This document shows, in pieces, positions 1 to 11,690 of a stretch of DNA of 64,000 nt. The stretch covers positions 2,931,813 through 2,995,812 of the forward strand of contig NC_079412.1 in the NCBI RefSeq assembly GCF_026213295.1, read 5' to 3'. A program made the translations under genes and the position numbers. The number at the start of each line of letters is the position of its first letter. Position 1 is the first letter of the stretch. The notes beneath the pieces are model-generated. The model was not told the DNA's origin and did no database searches. It was given only the letters and a program-made list of their open reading frames with translations. This DNA is from Gadus chalcogrammus (lineage: Eukaryota > Chordata > Actinopteri > Gadiformes > Gadidae).

Positions 1-3000
1 TAATTATTATTATTATTCCCCCCCTAGAAGTGGGCCCACAGCACAAACCGTAAATGGTGCAGACATGCCAAATGCATGACTAGATCAAGATCCGTGGCGA
101 CTACGCAGACGACAAAATCCAGACATGCCGGCCACTAGGTGGCGCTATACCAAGGAATACGCGTTTGGGGCTATAACTCCCACACCGAACCTCCCACAGT
201 CAAAAACGTTATACCCACAGATGCACTGGAGTCTGCTGCATCTTTTGGGCTAGGCCACGCCCATTTGCGTCTATGAATATTTTTCGCTAAATCGCGAAAA
301 CCGCAAAACAGTTTTTTCCCTACTCCTCCCACATTTCTTGACCAATCAACACCAAACTTTGCACACGACATTTTCAGACGCACACGCAAAGGAATCATCA
401 ACAGTTTTTTGATCCGACCTTCGACGACGAAACGGTAGCGTTTTGAATATTTGTTTATTGGCTACGTTTTACGTCAAAACGCAAAAATTCAAAGAATACC
501 AAAAGTAGACGTCGGATCAAGTCCAAATTTTAGACACATGTCGGTGCTACCCTTAATGGCGTTCAATAAAGAATTCGGAATATTTCGCCATTAGGGGGCG
601 CAATAAACGAGGAAATTGTATATCTTCTAATTGGCCAAAGGAATGTTCTTCAAACTATAAGGGAACCATCAAGGGGCAAACCCGAGTCTATATAAAAAAT
701 ATGGCCAAGAATTAATAATGTAGGCGGGAGTTATTTGGCAAAGGGAAATTGTCTTTGGAAAATTTCGCCAACAGGGCGGCGCCAAAAAACGACGAAATAA
801 TACATCTCCTATTTGGCCAATGGAATGTTCTGAAAACGCGTTTTAGGCTATAACTCCCACACCAAAGCTCCCACAGTCAAAAACGTTATACGCACAGATT
901 CACTGGAGTCAGCTGCATCTTTTGGCATAGGCCAGGCCCATTTGCGTCAGTATTTTCTTTATGCAAAATCGCAAAAACAGCTAAACTGCCTTTTCGCTAC
1001 TCCTCCCACATTTCTTGCCCAATTGACACCAAACTTTGCACACGACATCTTCAGACGCACACTACAAGAAATCAGCAAAACTATTTTGATCCGACCATCG
1101 TTGACGAAACGGTAGCGTTTTGAATATATGTTTTGCGTTGCAAATCAGTAAAAACTATTTTGATCCAACCGTCGACGACTAAACGGTAGCGGAAAATGCG
1201 TTTGGGGCCGAAACTCCCACACTGAACCTCTCACAGTCAAAACCTTTATATCCACAGGTTGTTCACGGTAGCGTTTTGAATACTTGCTTCGCGTTGTGCC
1301 GGCGAAATGCACATTTCTTGTCGCGTTGTGCCGGCGAAATGCACACTTCTTGGACCCCTGCATAACTGCTTGCAGTTCTAGTTATTATTCCCCCCCTAGA
1401 AGTGTGCCCACAGCCCAAACCGTAAATGGTGCAGACATGCCAAATGCATGACTAGATCAAGATCCGTGGCGACTACGCAGACGACAAAATCCAGACATGC
1501 CGGCCACTAGGTGGCGCTATACCAAGGAATACGCGTTTGGGGCTATAACTCCCACACCGAACCTCCCACAGTCAAAAACGTTATACCCACAGATGCACTG
1601 GAGTCTGCTGCATCTTTTGGGCAAGGCCACGCCCATTTGCGTCTATGAATATTTTTCGCTAAATCGCGAAAACCGCAAAACAGTTTTTTCCCTACTCCTC
1701 CCACATTTCTTGACCAATCAACACCAAACTTTGCACACGACATCTTCAGACGCACACGCAAAGGAATCATCAACAGTTTTTTGATCCGACCTTCGACGAC
1801 GAAACGGTAGCGTTTTGAATATTTGTTTATTGGCTACGTTTTACGTCGAAACGCAAAAATTCAAAGAATACCAAAAGTAGACATCGGATCAAGTCAAAAT
1901 TTTAGACACATGTCGGTGCTACCCTTATTGGCGTTCAATAAGAAATTCGGAATATTTCGCCATTAGGGGGCGCAATAAACGAGGAAATTGTATATCTTCT
2001 AATTGGCCAAAGGAATGTTCTTCAAACTATAAGGGAACCATCAAGGGGCAAACCCGAGTCTATATAAAAAATATGGCCAAGAATTAATAATGTAGGCGGG
2101 AGTTATTTGGCAAAGGAAAATTGTCTTTGGAAAATTTCGCCAACAGGGCGGCGCCAAAAAACGACGAAATAATATATCTCCTATTTGGCCAATGGAATGT
2201 TCTGAAAACGCGTTTTAGGCTATAACTCCCACACCGAAGCTCCCACAGTCAAAAACGTTATACGCACAGATTCACTGGAGTCAGCTGCATCCTTTGGCAT
2301 AGGCCAGGCCCATTTGCGTCAGTATTTTCTTTATGCAAAATCGCAAAAACAGCTAAACTGCCTTTTCGCTACTCCTCCCACATTTCTTGCCCAATTGACA
2401 CCAAACTTTGCACACGACATCTTCAGACGCACACTACAAGAAATCAGCAAAACTATTTTGATCCGACCATCGTTGACGAAACGGTAGCGTTTTGAATATA
2501 TGTTTTGCGTTGCAAATCAGTAAAAACTATTTTGATCCAACGACGACTAAACGGTAGCGGAAAATGCGTTTGGGGCCGAAACTCCCACACTGAACCTCTC
2601 ACAGTCAAAACCTTTATATCCACAGGTTGTTCACGGTAGCGTTTTGAATACTTGGTTCGCGTTGTGCCGGCGAAATGCACATTTCTTGTCGCGTTGTGCC
2701 GGCGAAATGCACACTTCTTGGACCCCTGCATAACTGCTTGCAGTTCTAGTTATTCTTACCCCCCTAAAAGTGGGACCACAGCCCAAACCGTAAATGGTGC
2801 CGACACGCGAATTGCATGACTAGATCCAGATCTGTTCGGACTAAGCAGACGACAAAATCCAGACGCGCCGGTCACTAGGTGGCGCTATACCAAGGAATAC
2901 GCGTTTGGGGCTATAACTCCCACACCGAACCTCCCACAGTCAAAAACTTGTACCCACAGATTCACTGGAGTCTGCTGCATCTTTTGGCATAGGCCACGCC

Positions 3001-6000
3001 CATTTGCGTCAATAATTTTTTTTCACAAAATCGCGAAAACCGCAAAACTGTTTTTTCCCTACTCCTCCCACATTTTTTGACCAATCGACACCAAACTTTG
3101 CACACGACATCTTCAGACCCACACGCAAAGAAATCATCAACAGTTATTTGATCCGACCTTCGACGACGAAACGGTAGAGTTTTGAATATTGGTTTATTAG
3201 CTAAATTAGACGTGGAAAATTAAAAATCCAAAAAAATCCAAAATTAGACATCGGATCGAGTCCAAATTCTACACACATGTTGGTGCTAACCTTAATGACG
3301 TTCGATAAAAATTTCGGAAAATTCCGCCATTAGGGGTCGCAATAAACGAGGAAATTGTATATCTTCTACAAAATTTCGCCGCGAAAACGCTACACTGACT
3401 TCTCGCTACTCCTACCACAGTCAAATCCTTTGTATCCACAGGTTCAGGGTAGCGTTTTCAACACATGCTTCGCGTTGTGCCGGCGAAATGCACATTTCTT
3501 GTCGCGTTGTGCCGGCGAAATGCACACTTCTTGGACCCCTGCATAACTGCTTGCAGTTCTAGTTTTTATACTTACCTCCCTAAAAGTGTGCCCACAGCCC
3601 AAACCGTAAATGGTGCAGACATGCCAAATGCATGACTAGATCAAGATCCGTGGCGACTACGCAGACGACAAAATCCAGACATGCCGGCCACTAGGTGGCG
3701 CTATACCAAGGAATACGCGTTTGGGGCTATAACTCCCACACCGAACCTCCCACAGTCAAAAACGTTATACCCACAGATGCACTGGAGTCTGCTGCATCTT
3801 TTGGGCTAGGCCACGCCCATTTGCGTCCATGAATATTTTTCGCTAAATCGCGAAAACTGCAAAACAGTTTTTTCCCTACTCCTCCCACATTTCTTGACCA
3901 ATAAACACCAAACTTTGCACACGACATCTTCAGACGCACACGCAAAGGAATCATCAACAGTTTTTTTATCCGACCTTCGACGACGAAACGGTAGCGTTTT
4001 GAATATTTGTTTATTGGCTACGTTTTACGTCGAAACGCAAAAATTCAAAGAATACCAAAAGTAGACGTCGGATCAAGTCCAAATTTTAGACACATGTCGG
4101 TGCTACCCTTAATGGCGTTCACTAAAGAATTCGGAATATTTCGCCATTAGGGGGCGCAATAAACGAGGAAATTGTATATCTTCTAATTGGCCAAAGGAAT
4201 GTTCTTCAAACTATAAGGGAACCATCAAGGGGCAAACCCGAGTCTATATAAAAAATATGGCCAAGAATTAATAATGTAGGCGGGAGTTATTTGGCAAAGG
4301 AAAATTGTCTTTGGAAAATTTCGCCAACAGGGCGGCGCCAAAAAACGAAATAATATATCTCCTATTTGGCCAATGGAATGTTCTGAAAACGCGTTTTAGG
4401 CTATAACTCCCACACCGAAGCTCCCACAGTCAAAAACGTTATACGCACAGATTCACTGGAGTCAGCTGCATCCTTTGGCATAGGCCAGGCCCATTTGCGT
4501 CAGTATTTTCTTTATGCAAAATCGCAAAAACAGCTAAACTGCCTTTTCAGTACTCCTCCCACATTTCTTGCCCAATTGACACCAAACTTTGCACACGACA
4601 TCTTCAGACGCACACTACAAGAAATCAGCAAAACTATTTTGATCCGACCATCGTTGACGAAACGGTAGCGTTTTGAATATATGTTTTGCGTTGCAAATCA
4701 GTAAAAACTATTTTGATCCAACGACGACTAAACGGTAGCGGAAAATGCGTTTGGGGCCGAAACTCCCACACTGAACCTCTCACAGTCAAAACCTTTATAT
4801 CCACAGGTTGTTCACGGTAGCGTTTTGAATACTTGGTTCGCGTTGTGCCGGCGAAATGCACATTTCTTGTCGCGTTGTGCCGGCGAAATGCACACTTCTT
4901 GGACCCCTGCATAACTGCTTGCAGTTCTAGTTAGGGGTCCAAGCCAACAGGTTGGATCCCTATTGTTTTTGTAGGGATTTTTCTTATTATTATTAGGGGT
5001 CCAAGCCAACAGGTTGGATCCCTATTGTTTTTGTAAGGATTTTTATTATTCCCAGCTAGAAGTGATACCACAGCCCAAACCGTAAATGGTGCACACACGC
5101 CAATTGCATGACTAGATCCAGGTACGTGAGGTGACGGCAGACGACAAAATCCAGACATGCCGGCCACTAGGTGGCGCTATAACAAGAAAATCACGTTTGG
5201 GGCTATAACTCCCACACCGAACCTCCCAGAGTCCAAAAACTTGTACACACAGATGCACTGGAGTCTGATGCATCTTTTGGCCTAGGCCACGCCCATTTGC
5301 GTCAATGAATATTTTTCGCTAAATCGCGAAAACCGCAAAACTGTTTTTTCGCTACTCCTCCCACATTTCTCGCCCGATCAACACCAAACTTTGCACACGA
5401 CATCGTCAGACGCACACAAAAAATAAAATTCGAACACTTTTTTGATCCGACCTTCGACAACGAAACGGTAGCTCTTGGAATATTGGTATATTAGCTAAAT
5501 TAGACGTGGAAAATGAAAAATCCCAAAAAATCCAAAATTAGACATCGGATCGAGTCCAAATTCTACACACATGTTGGTGCTAACCTTAATGACGTTCGAC
5601 AAAAAATTTGGAAAATTTCGCCATTAGGGGGCGCAATAGACGAGGAAATTGTATATCTTCTACAAAATTTCGCCGCGAAAACGCTACACTGACTTCTCGC
5701 TACTCCTACCACAGTCAAATCCTTTGTATCCACAGGTTCAGGGTAGCGTTTTGAACACATGCTCCGCGTTGTGCCGGCGAAATGCACATTTCTTGTCGCG
5801 TTGTGCCGGCGAAATGCACACTTCTTGGACCCCTGCATAACTGCTTGCAGTTCTAGTTAGGGGTCCAAGCCAACAGGTTGGATCCCTATTGTTTTTGTAG
5901 GGATTTTTCTTATTACTTCTTGGACCCCTGCATAACTGCTTGCAGTTCTAGTTATTATTATTCCCCCCTAGAAGTGGGTCCACAGCCCAAACCGTAAATG

Positions 6001-6207
6001 GTGCCGACACGCCAATTGCATGACTAGATCCAGGGCCCTGAGTTCTAAGCAGACGACAAAATCCAGACACGCCGGCCACTAGGTGGCGCTATACCAAGGA
6101 AAGACGCGTTTGGGGCTATAACTCCCACACCGAACCTCCCACATTCAAAACCTCGTACACACAGATTCACTGGAGTCTGCTGCATCTTTTGGCATAGGCC
6201 ACGCCCA
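1..6207. repeat. Tandem array of ~0.8-1.4 kb repeat units
   Basis: Six head-to-tail units are visible: about 1-1,380, 1,381-2,750, 2,751-3,562, 3,563-4,932, 4,995-5,858 and 5,951-6,207 (cut off by the next element). Units 1, 2 and 4 are full length (~1.37 kb) and nearly identical. Units 3 and 5 share an internal deletion of about 0.55 kb. Units end with CTTGGACCCCTGCATAACTG. Short head pieces beginning AGGGGTCCAAG lie at 4,933-5,048 (twice) and 5,859-5,913, so the full unit is bounded by inverted termini AGGGGTCCAAG/CTTGGACCCCT. Within a unit, a block containing 'ctataactcccacaccgaa' occurs twice, about 680 bp apart, and a 32-bp motif with 'gttgtgccggcgaaatgcac' is duplicated near the end. 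The 60-95 codon open frames here recur only because the DNA repeats, and I do not regard them as genes. The family is unclassified by me. Confidence 0.9.
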
Positions 6208-6440
6208 GCTAACCCTCTAAGCGAGCTTCGTGGTACAGGGCCCCGGTGTGCGACTTGTGTTGTGCCAGTACCGTTCATGACCTCGCTCATATTCTGGGCG
6301 AACATGAACTGAACGTAGCCTAACGTTACTGTATTTCCGCTTGATAAACGCAGTTGTGAACCCGTGAACGGCGCTCTCTCACAGTATGACTTTTACTGAG
6401 AGCTGGGCCCTGTACCACGAAGCTCGCTTAGAGGGTTAGC
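6208..6440. repeat. 36-bp perfect inverted repeat (6,208-6,243 / 6,405-6,440)
   Basis: The left arm beginning GCTAACCCTCTAAGCGAG is the exact reverse complement of the right arm, with 161 bp between them. The right arm is the 5' terminus of the element at 6,405-7,580. The left arm is the outward-facing end of a second copy whose body is missing, and it abuts the truncated sixth unit of the upstream tandem array. No gene is seen between the arms. Confidence 0.85.
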
Positions 6441-6875
6441 GAGGTATGTTGAGCTCCAAGCCTGGGTTAGTTGTACCACGAAAGTCGATCTCTTTTAGCG
6501 TCGCTGTATCACTATGGTGACTTATGCTCGCAACCAAACCTGGTCGGGAGCAGTTTTTCGGCTTAGTCTAGCCGGAGATCGGCTACTTAAATCGGCGTGC
6601 GCAGCTTCCTAGCCCCTCCTCTGACAATGGCGTCACCATTTGTGGGTGTTCCCGTGGACCCCGGCGCACTTCTCCGGAGACAAGGGTTTTACGGGACAGA
6701 ACCGATCCCTTGGCATTGTCTGACGATATTCAGATTTCAGACTTTATTGTCATTGTGCAAACAACGAAATTGGGGTTCTTCATGAGAGATACAGATTCTC
6801 ATCAGAGGGTGTTCGTTATTTGATTGTCCTTTTGGACCTTATGTAGACAATGATTACTGTTGCGCATTGTGTCTC

Positions 6876-6951
6876 AGTGACAGAGTGCTAGAGTGGAGGT
6901 AGCGCGTCAGTCTTGAAATTCTCCACGCGGGTTCGACTCCCAAGTGACGCG
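6876..6951 (+). ncRNA. tRNA-like segment, probably a degenerate Pol III unit
   Basis: An 11-bp B-box match GGTTCGACTCC lies at 6,930-6,940, preceded by an A-box-like 'tagagtggaggtagcgc' around 6,889-6,905. The spacing is tRNA-like. The downstream half pairs loosely as a T arm, but the acceptor stem does not close cleanly, so a functional tRNA gene is unlikely. Confidence 0.35.
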
Positions 6952-7085
6952 AATTTATTCTCATGAATATGGAATACTTATTCACTAAAGCTTATGGAAT
7001 TATATTTTTGTGCTTATTTCGAACTTCAACCCATATTTTCAAGGCCGTGCTGGCACCACATCTATGGGGGTAAAATGCATGACGA

Positions 7086-7160
7086 TAGACCGGCGAATTT
7101 GAACCCCGGTCGCTGGCGTTCGGGTCTTAAACTAATCCACTACGCTACAGCCGCTACCTC
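7086..7160 (-). ncRNA. tRNA-like segment on the opposite strand
   Basis: On the minus strand a B-box GGTTCAAATTC (7,095-7,105) follows an A-box-like 'tagcgtagtggattag' (about 7,133-7,152). The CCGG/CCGG pairing around the B-box resembles a T stem. It converges on the tRNA-like segment at 6,876-6,951 inside the same small element. It could be a tRNA-derived SINE head or a decayed tRNA capture. I would not call a functional isoacceptor. Confidence 0.35.
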
Positions 7161-7799
7161 TCAGAGGCCAAAAACATGCGATACATTTCTTAAATAGGGT
7201 GTATTTAAAGTGAATTCCCTAAATGATAGAATAAGGCAGGATGGACGTTGCTTATGCATTTTTAAATCATCATCATTCTATTTGGATTAATGGCGAACAA
7301 TTCTGCATTTGGCATAGTTATTTTACAGACAATATGCAGAATCTTTTCACTTATACTCATATAGACTGCTTGATCTATCGTAAAGGTGAGAAAAATGACG
7401 CAAAAAACGCCCCTTTCACGTGAACGCGCACTGAACCTAAAGCGGAAAACCTGGTTCAACTAATTGAATCTAAAGTGAGCTTCGTGGTACCATTTAACTC
7501 TGATTGCGAGTCGCGGCTCTGTCGAGCCAGGTTTTCCCAAGAAAGCCTGGGTATGTTCAGCGAGTTTCGTGGTATAGGGCACTGGAGTCAGACGTAACGT
7601 TAACGCAGACAGACCCACGGGGGGGCAAGTACCCCTGACTGCAGCCCGCAGACGGAGCCCACATGGAGGGGGCGGATACTCAGTCCACATGGAGGGGGCC
7701 GGCACTCCGCCCACATGGAGGGGGCCGGCACTCCGCCCACATGGAGGGGGCGGGCACTCAGTCCACATGGAGGGGGCGGGCACTCAGTCCACATCGAGA

Positions 7800-8890
7800 C
7801 GATTGAGCAGATTTCCTCTGCTCTTGTTAATGCAAGAGTAAACGGTAATACTATGTTAAGCTAGCGGGAGCCCATGCTGTTAATTAAATTATACAAACAG
7901 ATGGCACGGGAGTATTGTGACTGGGTATCTTTCTTGCTGCGTACCATGGAACTATTATAAAGTTAAGCATAGCCTAAACGACTTGCAAATACATTTTCTC
8001 TTGTTTATTTTTTTTTCGCTTAGCTGTTCCACTCATGGACCTATTTAGGTTCTACTTAAGAGTTCACGTTACAACTGTTCGCCGTTGCTCCATGTTTAAA
8101 TCACAGTGCCTTGTTCGTGACCAGTCTCAAATTCACTAACTGAAATAGTGCCCCCTAGTGATCTTTTTTTTTTTTTACTCAGTATTAATAGGCCTACTAT
8201 TGCTGTTTTCGCTTGAATTTTTGTATTTCTCTACTGATTGCTTCGACAATGCAACATTAAAAGTTACTAACAGCGACTTTACACAGAAGCTCTGGCTTAG
8301 GGCCCCCCACCGCCCTTGGGCCCCTGGGCATGTGCCCGTGCGGTAATCCACCCTTGCCTGTAAACAATGCAACGTGTGAGAACTCCTGTACCCGTCTGTC
8401 TGTGACAGTTACAGGCCCAGTAAGAGCCAAAATAAGATTTGCGGAAAGACTGGGAAGACTGGGACCCAAAGGTATGACCTTAACAGATGTAATGTGAGGA
8501 ATAACGAAGTGACCACATCTAAGGGCAAAAAATGTACCTCAATAGACATAATGAAAAGCTACATGTGTGAAGCACATTAAGTTGCACCAATCACAGGAGC
8601 ACTAACAACAGTCTTTTTATTCAACAAAACAATTAAAAAATAACTAGAAAAAATAGTTAACATAAAAGTATTAACATAAAAGATAAATCAATAAAAAGTT
8701 GAACAAACAAAGTCTCAACGGGGGGGGGGGGGGACGACGACGACGACACACTGACGCCTTCCTCAGTGAGGTGGACGCCACTCTCGCTTCACGCTCTGTC
8801 GCCCGACATCGCCGTCACCGCCGCCATAGCTGCCAAGCGCCGCCATTATGCTGTATCATCAGACTACATTGGAGTCGTGTGGCGCAGGCG
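7800..8890. other. Interior of the 3.6 kb TIR element, no gene seen
   Basis: The sequence is AT-rich with a T-run near 8,165. At 8,280-8,390 there is a piece resembling a hAT terminus ('gggcccctgggcatgtgc' then 'ccacccttgcctgta'). A G-run of about 14 lies near 8,720, next to a short (GAC)n tract. I see no supportable gene. Confidence 0.5.
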
Positions 8891-9199
8891 TCACGGGGAG
8901 GGGGGACGGGGAGGGGGAGAGGTGTTTGACTCAAAAGAGGAAAACACCTTCAGGTTTCTCCTGTCCATCATCTCCACACAAAACAGTTCATAGTCAGTAT
9001 GTAATCTGAATGAGAATTGGAATGGTTTCCACGTTTCTTCCTGATCCCCGCCGTCATGGGATTTGCGCTGTGTTGATGCTGCCATCTGCTCCCAACCTTC
9101 CATCCCAATGACCTCTGGGATCGAAACGCTGTCCTTGAAAGACTGTAACTGGCACCATGCTGCTGCCTGAATTGTGTCCTTCAGGACAACATCATCTTC
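8891..9199 (-). pseudogene. Exon-like open segment, product not recognised
   Basis: A good splice acceptor (polypyrimidine tract then AG) at about 9,200 opens a frame of about 100 codons. It starts at an acidic stretch (EDDVVLKDT) and continues through a Trp/Gln-rich segment to a Pro/Ser-rich end. The frame stays open to about 8,891, where the DNA becomes simple-sequence (GGGGAG)n. I do not recognise the family. It may be an exon of a transposon-encoded accessory protein left inside the surrounding TIR element. Confidence 0.3.
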
Positions 9200-9329
9200 C
9201 TTGAAGAAGAAAGAAAAATTATTTGTCTGTAGGCCTACTTGACACCCTACTCTCCCAAAACCACAAAATGGTATGCAAACAAAGGCTACTACTACTGATG
9301 AGTTTTCAGTGATAAAAAACACTATTCAA

Positions 9330-10165
9330 CTAGTCATCAGACTATTTCATCTGGCTATACATACAACCTCCAGCATTACACACATATTACATACCAGGTT
9401 CCCAGGTTCCAGTTCCTGGTCTTCAGTTTTGCCTGGAAATAAAACAGATTGTTGTCTATAATGTTGAGTAGGCTAATGCAATGGAATAATAAAAGTAGGC
9501 CCTAGTAGTGCAATAGATCAGCCATGGAGTAGGCTATAACTTGTATATTGATGGTGTCTCTAAAAGTCAAAGAAAACCAGTATAAACATAAAAGCAGTTT
9601 TCTACAAAAAAACATTGCAGCGTTTCGGTTTCCTATTTTTCGGCTGCTTTGTATAAAATGCAGGGATTAAAGTGAAAAAAAAATCTTCTGACTGAAATTT
9701 TATTCGCGCTACAGCCAAGTCACGTGCAGTGTGTGAAACATGTTCCAGGTTAGGTTACTTGACACCTGCTTAAGAAATACAAATGTATAAGACGTCAGCA
9801 CCAAATGCAGCCATCACGTTTAAATGCTCGACCAATACTGTTTTACAGGAAGAGGATTTTAAACAGCTGTTCTTTTGCATCTATTGCAATTTTTTTGTTG
9901 TCTTTTCAATTAGACTCTAAGATTTTTTTTTTGCAAAGCTTGTCGCATATTTTACTCTCTAAAAAAATCAAGCATCTACATAACTTTTCATTACATGTTT
10001 TATTATTATTATTTATTTGTTATATATAATATATAATCGGGATGTACATTCAAATGCTTGTGTTTTCAGTCAATTTTAACGGTAGACCTTTTAAATACTC
10101 ACTATATAATTTGACAATTTTACCGGCGTTGACGTATGACGACATAATACACGCGTGTATTATGT
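9330..10165. other. AT-rich interval, no gene seen
   Basis: The interval contains low-complexity A/T runs and many stops in all frames. Short open frames here have no recognisable domain. Confidence 0.5.
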
Positions 10166-10312
10166 CCATGTTCGAAACTGCATACTACCGTACTGCCGAC
10201 TACATACTGCGCAGTATGTACTGTATACTGCATACTGAATGTGGGATTCAGTATGCAGTATACAGCAGACCGACTGCACCGCAGTATACAGTATGCAAGT
10301 TTCCCAGAATGC
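10166..10312. repeat. Palindrome-rich MITE-like repeat
   Basis: The segment is built from alternating 'gcatact' and 'agtatgc' motifs with a central palindrome 'catactgcgcagtatg'. The flanks ('ttcgaaactgcatac' and 'gtatgcaagtttcccag') are roughly inverted. This is typical of fish MITEs that form long hairpins. Exact ends and class are not determined. Confidence 0.5.
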
Positions 10313-10314
10313 AT

Positions 10315-11130
10315 TTCGCGGCAGCGGTAAAGCTGCTAAAAGCTGTTTTAATTCTCGCTTCAGTGCTGTTAATACATCACTTTCTTAAGTTTTAATATTT
10401 TTTTATGCGAGAAAGTACCTATTTAGATCCTTAATATGCGATTAGTTTATCCAAATGACGCCTGTTTGTAAATTTGTCCCGACGTTATCGGAGATGTGAA
10501 GTGGCCTCTGTGAACTCCAAATGACGGAAATCCGTCGTAGCGACGGAGAACTTTAATCCATGAAGATGGCTTGTGCATATACACAATGTAATTAGAATAA
10601 AAATAATATTGATATTCGATTTCTGTGGACTCTTATGAACATTTCAAGACCCAACATGAAGTATCAACTCATTGCTAAGGATATACACAACGACGATAAA
10701 GTAAGAATGCACCAAGGGTGGGGGAGGGTGAGGGGGGCTATTTTGACCTAAGACACTAGGATATATTTGATCTATATTCATTAAACACATTTATTCCACC
10801 GAATGGTTGACATTGGTTGACATTCCTGAGATTCTAAGCTTTCAAACGGTGTATGACATGACTATATCACTCAACCTTATGATGCTGAAAATTGACCTAG
10901 CATGTTGGGGGGAACATGCTAGGTGTAACTTTCTCGCCGGCGGGATTTGACGATTAAGTAGTTAACAAGACATAATACACAATTGCATGAATATTACTAA
11001 ATATATGAAGCATTTTGACAGTCTCACTTACTTGCATGTTTTAGGCATCACTCGCTCGGGTGGGCACACTCTAATTCCAGGTAATTTCAGGTACATTTCA
11101 GCTAATTTCAGGTCAGAAACGGGATCAGAA
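10315..11130. other. Non-coding interior sequence with one small hairpin
   Basis: Nothing gene-like is visible. An 11-bp perfect inverted repeat (10,896-10,906 / 10,913-10,923, loop 6) containing CCTAGCATGTT could form a hairpin. Confidence 0.45.
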
Positions 11131-11267
11131 ATGTGAACTGAGTGGCCGCCCCCTCCATGTGGACTGAGTGCCCGCCCCCTCCATGTGGGCGGAGTGCCAG
11201 CCCCCTCCATGTGGACTGAGTGCCCGCCCCCTCCATGTGGGCTCCGTCTGCGGGCTGCAGTCAGGGG

Positions 11268-11680
11268 CTTCTCCGGGGGGGGGGGCTCTCGTTGTGTTGT
11301 GTGACGGCAGATACAGCCGGGGCAGGAGGTGAGTGACGTGGGAGCAGACAGGCAGGTGAAAGTGGGATAGGGGGAGAGAGGATGGTGATTGAGAGAGGCA
11401 GATAAGCTATTTTATTTTTGAGCAAATGTTCTTGTGTTTGACTTATGGCTAGTGGAATAAATATTACTGGTACTGTGGTGCTTACTGTGCTATTGTGTTG
11501 TGTTTGTGTGTTGCTTACTGTGCTGTATTTTCTCTTTTTGGTAAAGCTAAACTGAACTGTGTAATAATGAAGCAACATAAGTTATGTTTTGTCAGGTATT
11601 TTATTTCATAGGCATAGTAAATCCAATTTAAAAAGAACAAAAAGGCGTAATAATGTTTTGTCAATTTAAACTGTATTAGA
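11268..11680. other. Upstream region of the EnSpm-like gene
   Basis: A GC-rich stretch with a G-run (about 11,275) leads into AT-rich sequence. No gene is seen. It may be the 5' region of the transposase gene that follows. A 5' CACTG-type terminus was looked for and not found. Confidence 0.35.
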
Positions 11681-11690
11681 TGAGCAGCCA

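Larger units (their letters stand above)
6405..7580. mobile_element. 1.2 kb non-autonomous TIR element
   Basis: The 5' end reads GGGCCCTGTACCACGAAGCT and the 3' end, reversed, reads GCCCTATACCACGAAACTCG, so the termini are imperfect inverted repeats. A second motif ('accacgaa') repeats inside both ends. No transposase is encoded. The interior carries two tRNA-like segments on opposite strands. A related copy lacking the left half lies at 14,304-14,747. I suspect a PIF/Harbinger or ISL2EU-type MITE, but the superfamily is not established because no clear target-site duplication was found. Confidence 0.65.
7632..11267. mobile_element. 3.6 kb TIR element with inverted minisatellite ends
   Basis: The left end CCCCTGACTGCAGCCCGC at 7,632 and the right end at 11,267 are reverse complements. 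Each is followed inward by an array of a ~26-bp unit containing 'ccacatggagggggcggg', about five copies on the left (to about 7,793) and four on the right (from about 11,133). The two arrays are inverted relative to one another. No transposase-like protein is seen inside, so the element looks non-autonomous. No convincing target duplication is visible. Open frames across the arrays are repeat artefacts. Confidence 0.7.

Noticed and set aside
171..5838. Recurrent 63-95 codon open frames in the tandem array
   Set aside because: They recur because the DNA unit repeats. There is no domain, and start or stop shifts occur with each indel.
1..6207. CRISPR-like array
   Set aside because: Units are over 800 bp without short repeats and spacers, and the context is eukaryotic.
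6876..7160. Functional tRNA genes
   Set aside because: B-boxes are good, but acceptor and anticodon stems do not pair properly, and both lie inside a MITE.
7460..7794. Pro/Cys-rich proteins across the minisatellite
   Set aside because: Translation of a 26-bp repeat, present in any frame.
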